From assembly GCA_000444245.1 (NCBI GenBank), contig ATSW01004037.1, positions 1-20,207 of the forward strand: a stretch of 20,207 nucleotides of DNA. Reading direction: 5' to 3'. Both the position numbers and the translations under genes were made by a program. The stretch's first letter is position 1; the number at the start of each line of letters is the position of its first letter. This DNA is from Botryllus schlosseri. Lineage: Eukaryota; Chordata; Ascidiacea; Stolidobranchia; Styelidae. The notes beneath the pieces were generated by a model. That model saw only the letters and a list, made by a program, of their open reading frames with translations. It was not told the origin of the DNA and searched no databases. This document shows, one piece after another, positions 15,001 to 20,207 of the stretch.

Positions 15001-18000
15001 CTATCATCATTATACTGACTAAACTCGCTGTAAACTGTGGCACGATACACACTACCTTTTATACGTAATGCGGTGATATATATTCATATTTATGATAATT
15101 TTTAGGGGATACGGAGAACTGTTGGTGATTGAGGATGATTTAAATATATGAAATGCGTTTTTCTTACTTAGAGTGATTATTCTTACTTACATAGGGTAAT
15201 CCGAACTGCTGCAGTGATGCGTCACGAATTTAGTTCGTGACGTACATTTTTCCAAAATACGGGCCCGCTATATGTCACGTTGTGCGCAATCGTGCCCGTA
15301 GACACCAGACGGTAATGGGAATTTGAAACTCACGGTCTGTGAGTTTGAACAGACCTATTTCAATCACAACCGATTCTCATCACTCATAACGTTGCGAAAA
15401 CAATGCCTGTTTGATCTTGTTACAAATTTTAAATTTTAAATATGTGGAAACACTTTGGAGAAGCGTTGATTTATCCTTATTTGAATGGCACGGTAACACG
15501 GAAATATCTGGAATTCGAAAACACATACCACCGAATATTGCCCTATACTATAGCTGAAATAACAGCCGAATTATCTAATAGCAGTAATTGCGCATGTAGC
15601 AGGGCTTATTATTACGCCTACTTTGCATTTCCAGTATTGAAAACGCCTCTAATTAGGGCGTGATTATGATTTGAGAAAGGTAGGTTCGTATAAATGCGAC
15701 CAGGGTAAGCTCTTCAGTGCCCGGATAACGTGTTCGAGACGAAAACTATATTTTCGTACAACAATGATGCAAATTCATCACGGTAATTCAATGTGAAATT
15801 GTTTCGTATATTCCAGAACGTTCGGGAACGTCAATTTTACTCGCGGCTGGCAAGATTACAAGTACGGATTTGGAGTGGTAACGGGAGACTACTGGATGGG
15901 TTTGGAACGGATGCATATCTTGAGTGGATTACTCAGGTATAAAGCCTTGGGGTGTAGCATGTATCAGTCTCGCGGATATAGTCGTCCGTATGCATGTCAG
16001 CTCTCCGTCCGACAACACTGCTGCTATAATTCGTATATATTAGGAATGATGTGAACCCCGGAAAGGTTCTCGTTCACGTGACGCCACATGCTAATTCCTA
16101 CGCTACAGTTCCGTAACGTACTGTAAAATATATTAATGTACACGACCTAGCGACGACCACATTATGACACAGTGCTGAAGTACATGCTGCTGACCTTTTA
16201 AGCATCGCCAAATGTATCAACTGGAACAATCAAATGCTATAATAATTCCATAAAATCAATATCTCCCGTCGCTTTGACAACACTTTTGACGAGGACTTGC
16301 AAGGGAATGTAATCTTACGCCTAACGGTGAAATGCTTCTACTTAACAAACTCGATTAGGACTGCAACTATATTTACACTTCTACTCGGACAATTTTTACG
16401 TAAAACTACGTACTGCTTACATTTTGATTTAGAAAATTAGAAAGTAGTTTTGGGATAAGTTTGCGCCACTTTTATCGATGGAATCGTAATTTGAACCGCG
16501 TGAAATAGCTCTTGTATCACTGCAACTGGATATATATTCGAAGAATCTTTATATTTGTATAGTGTTGTTAGTCATTTTGCGTGTGTCGTGTAGATACGTC
16601 CTGCATGTTTAAAGTTTATAGACATCTCAGATTAACTGTATGTGACCCCTCGACTTAACCCAACCTTTTACAACTATACGTATTCTTGAAAGCTTTTCAG
16701 GCCATAATTTTTTCCTTCCACGGTAAGTAATTTCGATGTCTTTTGATTCGTTTCTTCTGCACCACGGGTTCACACTAGAGGTCGACCGATTATCGGCTTG
16801 GCCGATTATCGGCGCCGATATTTGGAACTTTCTCGAATATCGGTATCGGCCAATCTAGGCCGATATCGCGACCGATATTTTATATCTAACTACAATCTAC
16901 CTTTTCTGAACTGATCTGCAATTCTGTATCATGTTTTGATTTTCGGGTTATCCCAAATTTCAACGAATGTTCACAATTAAGCAATAAGTCTTTTCGATTT
17001 CAGTTTTCTCGTTTGTTGTTCACCTTTCTGTGGCATGAACAAGTGCCACCTTGCCTAATACATAATATTTTTGGCGAAATAGTTCTCTGCTCCTTCCATA
17101 TTAATATCGGCCTATGATATCGGTTATCGGCCTTGTGAGCGTCGAAATATCGGTATCGGTATCGGCCTGTAAAAATCAATATCGGTCGACCTCTAGTTCA
17201 CACCCGTATATAACGGAAAAGGAAACAGGACGTTATGTATTTTTGCCCTTGGTGTTTTACGGCATATACACCGACTCATGATTATACATACATACGATCT
17301 GTGCATACTGCATATGCATACCATGAATGAATGATTTACATGTGCCGCGCTGGACAAGGAAGATGCGGATATAGCCTTGTAAGGCTTTCTAAGTCTTGCA
17401 CCACCGCTCCTTGCTTTCCCGGTAATGCTGAGCTCCAAGCGGGAAGTCATGGATATCAGTGGGACTAATCGTGACTAATCAGGTCTTTGGTCTGACCCGG
17501 CCGGGGCTTTAGCCCACGACCTGCTACCTTGGCGACGGGCACGTAACTGTGTATATACACTTTTTCGCTAGTAGTATAGGAACGATGACCACTTTGGCCA
17601 CATCTGCATGTTAACGTTGCTTCGAATTTACTGCAGGCAGGCAATGTCTCTACGCGTAGATCTGAAGGACTGGTCGAACGTCTCTCAGTACGCGCACTAC
17701 AACCTATTCAAGATACAGGGCGAGGAGCAGGACTATCGCATTCACCTGAAGGATTATTACGGCACCGCCGGGAACGCCATGCAATACACGCCGGGGTGCG
17801 TTTTACTGCCGATTCTCACACAGTGAGCGTGTTGTGCGCGTGTATGATCAGATTTGACTGAAATCGCTGCTGCAGAAAACTGGCAGTATTCTAAAAGCAT
17901 GCCCATTGCCCACTTTACTAAGTATTGCAAGTGGGCAAAATCTACTTGATTACTATAAAAAAGAAGTCTATATACTTCTTAATTGACCACAAGATGGACA

Positions 18001-19093
18001 ACTATAAAATTTTCAGCTTTTCCAAATTAGATTAGAATTAGAATTGCTGAATTTTAAAAAGAAACTTGGAAATTGAGTTACATTCCGAACTAAATAGAAC
18101 AAAATTCATTTCATTTAGTTGGTAACAACTCAGACTACATTCCCATAAGCATGAGAATGGTTATTGTATGTACGCCGATATTGTCTCATTTTGCACCATA
18201 GAGTTCTCCTGTAACATTTTCAAGAAAACCCGAAATTAGATTAGAAATAAAATGAAATAGAAATGTTTCAAGAATTACCCCAATTACAGCGGTAATCGAA
18301 TTATAATCTAGTCTGTGCCTAACACTTTCATGGGGTGAACAGAAAATTTTCAAATTTTTCATTATTTATTTTTGTATAGCAAATAGAAACTTTCTTCTCC
18401 TGTAGCAAAGCGGTTACTGGCTGGAATTGAACCAAATTTTGTGTGTAGGCTTAAATTAGGTAACCTAACAATTTTATCAAGTAGCCAGTACGATTTGAGA
18501 AAAAAGTCATTTTTGAAGAGCCCTACTGTACATATAGGCCTATTTGCCATTCTCGTGCTGCTTATTAAAATGAACTCTGATTTGGTTTGATATAAACTGA
18601 ACTTCATTCGATGTCCATGTTTTCGCGTATTCAGTAATTCTAATTCGAATTCTAGCCTAATTTGAAAAAAAACTGTTTAGCTCTAATTCTAATTCTAATC
18701 CAATTCAGAATAGCAGCAAATTGTGCAGTTGTTCAAGTCTGTCTGCTATACCCGCCTCTGTTACGGGAGACGTATTGCATGCTGACACAAAGCTATATTT
18801 CCAGCGGCACATACAATCACAACCGCCAGAAATTCACGACCATAGACCGGGACAACGACGCCTACCGCCTGGGCAGCTGCGGCAGATATTACGGCGCCGG
18901 CTGGTGGTTCAACTCGTGCTTCGCGGCCAACCTCAACGGCAAATATTACCGCGGCATGTACAAGGGCGTAAGAGACGGGATATACTGGGGCACTTGGTAT
19001 CGGCTGAACGACGCAGCCACCAATTCAAGGCATTCCTTCAAGTTCGCGGATATGAAGATCAGGCCGGTGGACTTCAAAAAGACGGCACTGTAG
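11369..19093 (+). CDS. secreted fibrinogen-related protein (FReD), 8 exons, 549 aa (whole span)
   Basis: Fibrinogen-related domain (FReD) proteins such as ficolins, tachylectin-5, angiopoietin-like proteins and invertebrate FREPs are secreted oligomers that bind glycans, acetylated groups or receptors. Eight exons (697, 86, 99, 55, 145, 120, 159, 289 nt) give 1650 nt with junction phases 1,0,0,1,2,2,2, all consistent. The signal peptide (about 1-19, [15 protein letters not shown]) is followed by an acidic region with two Cys (73, 79). Two coiled-coil-like helices follow (about 120-175 and 190-232), which may drive oligomerisation. Then come an 80-aa hydrophilic linker with a CRHCC cluster and the FReD (about 315-545). 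The FReD shows [38 protein letters not shown], the Ca2+ loop DRDND (468-472) and [10 protein letters not shown], with C318-C346 and C479-C492 as the likely disulfides. Its domain order recalls ficolin/angiopoietin-like proteins, but the long N-terminus is unfamiliar, so no symbol is given. Confidence 0.92.
12185..12315. repeat. dispersed repeat A, copy 2 (intron 1)
   Basis: Contains CACTTCTACTTTTTGG, AGAAGGTAGTTTTGGGATAA and a TCACTTTCATGGGCGAATTCG block, closely matching the copy at 16370-16530 (GTAGTTTTGGGATAAGTTT is shared almost exactly). It fills part of intron 1. Confidence 0.55.
12444..12529 (+). CDS. FReD gene exon 2: linker
   Basis: The acceptor TTACATTTTCCAG and donor CACAAG|GTGAGT bound an 86-nt exon that enters in phase 1 and leaves in phase 0. 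It encodes 29 residues, including a possible N-glycosylation sequon (NES at 241) and [15 protein letters not shown]. It is too short to show domain homology; support comes from the splice sites and the open frame. Confidence 0.75.
12972..13070 (+). CDS. FReD gene exon 3: cysteine-containing linker, symmetric
   Basis: The acceptor AACGAATGTCAG has a weak pyrimidine tract; the donor GAT|GTGAGT is good. The 99-nt exon is phase 0 at both ends and open for 33 codons. It contributes the CRHCC cluster, which could form interchain disulfides. Being symmetric, it could be skipped without changing the frame. Confidence 0.65.
13143..13197 (+). CDS. FReD gene exon 4: acidic linker
   Basis: The acceptor TTTACATTGTTCAG and donor CAAG|GTTTGT bound a 55-nt exon, phase 0 to phase 1. 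It encodes [18 protein letters not shown], and its final G joins AT of exon 5 to give Asp313. It is exactly what is needed to bridge exon 3 to the FReD exon phase. The preceding intron is only 72 bp. Confidence 0.68.
13198..14131 (+). other. FReD intron 4 with ambiguous bases and a hAT-type element
   Basis: The intron has about a dozen undetermined bases clustered at 13510-13818, so assembly is less certain here. Open frames at 13299-13589 and 13561-13761 contain these ambiguities and have no recognisable domain. Confidence 0.7.
13737..14078. mobile_element. hAT-type MITE, about 342 bp, in FReD intron 4
   Basis: The left end AGGGTTACCATACTTCC and the right end in reverse complement AGGGTTACCATGAGGTTC are inverted repeats. 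TTTATAGT occurs directly on both sides (13729-13736 and 14079-14086), an 8-bp target duplication. The subterminal parts both hold a CCTCYTTT-type word on inverted strands, as in known AGGGTKACCATA-ended hAT MITEs. It ends 53 bp before exon 5. Confidence 0.85.
14132..14276 (+). CDS. FReD gene exon 5: start of fibrinogen domain
   Basis: Acceptor AATTGTCACAG, donor CGAAG|GTAATA; phase 1 to phase 2. It encodes residues 313-360 and part of 361, with [20 protein letters not shown] and [19 protein letters not shown], the characteristic opening of a FReD with its first disulfide (C318-C346). Confidence 0.92.
14363..14879. mobile_element. hAT-type element, about 515 bp, in FReD intron 5
   Basis: CAGCGGTTCTCAACC (from 14366) and GGTTGATAACCGCTG (to 14879) form the inverted ends of a classic hAT/Charlie-like element. 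GCATTATA is repeated directly at 14355-14362 and 14879-14886. If the element is taken as CAGCGG...CCGCTG the duplication reads CATTATAG with a TA slip on the left; both placements give an 8-bp duplication. No transposase frame remains. It starts 87 bp after exon 5. Confidence 0.85.
15220..15242. repeat. perfect 9-bp palindromic arms (CGTCACGAA/TTCGTGACG)
   Basis: CGTCACGAA and TTCGTGACG are separated by five bases in FReD intron 5. It could form a hairpin or be a dyad binding site (TGACG half-sites). The purpose is unknown. Confidence 0.6.
15442..15663 (+). other. open frame within FReD intron 5, probably not an exon
   Basis: The 73-codon frame begins with ATG and ends in TGA but lacks an acceptor and donor that would fit. 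Exons 5 and 6 join in phase without it and give an unbroken FReD. I treat it as intronic chance sequence. Confidence 0.3.
15817..15936 (+). CDS. FReD gene exon 6
   Basis: The acceptor CGTATATTCCAG and donor CTCAG|GTATAA bound a 120-nt exon, phase 2 at both ends. It encodes [19 protein letters not shown] and [18 protein letters not shown], the central FReD motifs. NFT is a possible glycosylation site. Confidence 0.92.
16370..16530. repeat. dispersed repeat A, copy 3 (intron 6)
   Basis: Contains CACTTCTACTCGGACAATTT, GAAAGTAGTTTTGGGATAAG, GCGCCACTTTTATCGATGG and AAATAGCTCTTGTATCAC, in the same order as the copies at 4425 and 12185. Confidence 0.55.
16776..17195. mobile_element. hAT-type MITE, 420 bp, with perfect 8-bp duplication, in FReD intron 6
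   Basis: The ends TAGAGGTCGACCGAT and ATATCGGTCGACCTCTA are inverted repeats, flanked by exact GTTCACAC copies (16768-16775 and 17196-17203). Subterminal regions are dense in ATCGGCCGATA-type words that pair within and between ends. This TAGAGGTCGACCGAT-ended family type is known from hAT MITEs in many animals. There is no transposase frame. The perfect duplication suggests a younger insertion than the element at 1534. Confidence 0.95.
17204..17636. other. GC-richer stretch of intron 6
   Basis: This part of the intron, especially 17400-17550, is richer in G+C than the surroundings (for example ACCCGGCCGGGGCTTTAGCC). An 85-codon minus-strand frame at 17193-17450 has no domain. I could not fold a tRNA or name a SINE; an old repeat is possible. 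Confidence 0.3.
17637..17795 (+). CDS. FReD gene exon 7
   Basis: The acceptor TTTACTGCAG and donor CCGGG|GTGCGT bound a 159-nt exon, phase 2 at both ends. It encodes [32 protein letters not shown] and [11 protein letters not shown] second AG four bases later would break the frame, so the first acceptor is used. Confidence 0.92.
17995..18325. repeat. dispersed repeat B, copy 2 (intron 7)
   Basis: Contains CTTTTCCAAATTAGATTAGA, AGCATGAGAATGG, TTCTCCTGTAACATTTTCAAG, GAAATTAGATTAG and GTCTGTG-like blocks, in the same order as at 19110-19450. It is rich in AGAATTAGAATT simple-sequence words. Confidence 0.6.
18590..18716. repeat. dispersed repeat B, inverted partial copy (intron 7)
   Basis: Its reverse complement (GGATTAGAATTAGAATTAG, CAAATTAGGCTAGAATTCG, TTACTGAATACGCG) matches the left part of the direct B copies. 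It ends about 90 bp before exon 8. Confidence 0.45.
18805..19093 (+). CDS. FReD gene exon 8: C-terminal fibrinogen subdomain and stop
   Basis: The acceptor GCTATATTTCCAG opens the exon in phase 2, and it ends at TAG 19091-19093. It encodes the Ca2+ loop DRDND (468-472), the C479-C492 loop ([15 protein letters not shown]), [23 protein letters not shown] and the closing MKIRP motif. The usual His after the second Cys is Phe493 here, and the usual NCA before the loop reads SCG. Confidence 0.95.
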
Positions 19094-19109
19094 CGTCACA
19101 GTGTTAGAC

Positions 19110-19450
19110 AGCAAGAAAATTTTCAACTTTTCCAAATTGGATCAGAATTTGAATTATAGCTACGCGGTTTTTATAAAAAGACTGAATTTGTAAAAACTTC
19201 AAAATTAACATCAATTTCGCATCAGAGCGAAATGCAACAGTATGGAAATGGAAATGGAAAATGTCTGTATACCATGTTTGTCTCGCCTCGCACTGTACAG
19301 TACAATTCTCCTGTAGCATTTTCAAGATATCCAGAAATTATATTGTAATCGAAATTTGAGCATGGTAACATTTCACAAATTAAGATTAGAATTAGATAAC
19401 CGACATTCTCTCTAACAAAGCTAATTACCTAGTTATCCAAGTCTGTTCGG
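19110..19450. repeat. dispersed repeat B, copy 3 (FReD 3' UTR/flank)
   Basis: Begins within 20 bp of the FReD stop codon. Blocks CAACTTTTCCAAATTGGATC, TTCTCCTGTAGCATTTTCAAG, CCAGAAATTATATTG and CAAGTCTGT match the copy in intron 7. It is probably transcribed as part of the 3' UTR. Confidence 0.6.
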
Positions 19451-19617
19451 TAGCAGATGAAGCCGTCATAAGTTTGTTTATTGTGACGAAAGACTGTATT
19501 GTTGTGATTTCATAACGATTTGTTGCATCACAAGTCATAAAAGCGTGAAACGAATTCTTGGCTTTGTGATTGATATTGTTGCATCATGACAACGTGATTT
19601 CCTATGCTTCGCGAAAC

Positions 19618-19643
19618 GTCGACAAATAAAATCTATTGTCGAC
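19618..19643 (+). terminator. AATAAA in the loop of a GTCGACAA(A)TA palindrome
   Basis: AATAAA (19625-19630) lies between GTCGACAAATA and TATTGTCGAC, which pair with one bulged base. It is the first AATAAA I see after the FReD stop, about 530 nt downstream; further AATAAA copies occur near 19738 and 19818. Confidence 0.4.
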
Positions 19644-19885
19644 AAATTCAAATCAATCGAGTTAGTCTGTTTGAGAGACAGGAAGAGCATTTTTCAAAAT
19701 CGTTTTGATCTTTTGCCAAACCCTGTGACGATGTTCGGAATAAACTGCTATATCCAGGCGATATTTTAGTGACTATTCCTTACAATGTAACGCGATGTTA
19801 ACATATTTTCGACTTTCTTAATAAAATGCCACCGATTTCAGAGTATCTATCACAAATCCTTTTTGCGAACGTAGGATCACCTGCA

Positions 19886-20078
19886 CAGGGTTAGAACCAA
19901 GTCACAAGGCTTCGAGTCACCAGTCAATCTCACTTTTATACTTTTGACTCGAGTCAAGTCGATTCATTTTCAATTCACCACAGAGTCAAGTCCGAGTCCA
20001 AATTAGCGAGCAGTGGGTCGAGTCCGAGTCATGGTATTATGACTCGAGTCCGAGTCCAAGTCATTGTGTTGACTGCTC
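19886..20078. mobile_element. GAGTC-rich repeat, probably an incomplete hAT-type element
   Basis: Starts CAGGGTTAGAACCAAGTCAC and continues with many ACTCGAGTCCGAGTC words in both orientations. CAGGGTT-type starts with GAGTC-rich bodies are seen in non-autonomous hAT elements. The right end and target duplication are not visible before the window ends. Confidence 0.5.
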
Positions 20079-20207
20079 ATTTTCCAGTTAAAATTTTGTT
20101 AAATCCCCTTTTTATAACTCTGTTTGGTGATATCGAATGGTTCGCATTTTAATATCCTAATTTTCCTAACTTTCAGCAGTTTCTGGTCGCATTTTCAAGT
20201 ACCAGTA

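Noticed and set aside
15442-15663. 73-codon frame in FReD intron 5
   Set aside because: Inclusion would interrupt the FReD between two well-conserved exons that join in phase directly.
17193-17450. 85-codon minus-strand frame next to the hAT-type element
   Set aside because: Low-complexity, no domain, partly overlaps the target duplication of the element.
17460-17550. GC-rich stretch considered as a tRNA or tRNA-derived SINE
   Set aside because: No cloverleaf and no convincing A and B boxes could be found by hand.

Overview
This is a eukaryotic, animal-type window: about 38-40% GC by eye, GT-AG introns, scattered ambiguous bases and many short inverted-repeat transposons. The gene content (copine, fibrinogen-related protein), short introns (down to 72 bp), an intronless copine, and splice acceptors 7-11 nt before three start codons suggest a small-genome invertebrate. 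A tunicate fits best, but this is inference and no species can be named.

Layout. 1-1533: no gene recognised. 1534-2187: hAT-type element with 8-bp target duplication. 2582-4183 (+): complete intronless copine (C2A-C2B-vWA, 533 aa). 4184-6080: no gene; degenerate repeats and two inverted-repeat elements (5617-5816, 5850-6064). 6281-9141 (-): a four-exon gene, assembled here from phase-matched exons, for a 189-aa secreted cysteine-rich protein that I do not recognise. It seems to consist of about four imperfect repeats of roughly 40 aa, and its third intron carries a hAT-type element (7270-7736). 9153-11360: no supported gene. 11369-19093 (+): an eight-exon gene for a 549-aa secreted fibrinogen-related protein (signal peptide, acidic region, coiled coils, linker, C-terminal FReD). 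Three hAT-type elements sit in its introns (13737-14078, 14363-14879, 16776-17195), and copies of one dispersed repeat surround its last exon. 19886 to about 20078: an unclosed GAGTC-rich repeat, probably another hAT-type element.

Functionally, copine is a cytosolic Ca2+-dependent membrane-binding protein, while the other two products are secreted. Nothing indicates a shared pathway: the minus-strand gene is transcribed convergently with copine and divergently from the fibrinogen gene. The most novel items are the unrecognised cysteine-rich secreted gene, the recurrent acceptor-next-to-ATG arrangement (a possible spliced-leader signature), and the FReD with a changed ligand-pocket region. All splice models rest on consensus sites, phase agreement and an open reading frame, not on transcript data.
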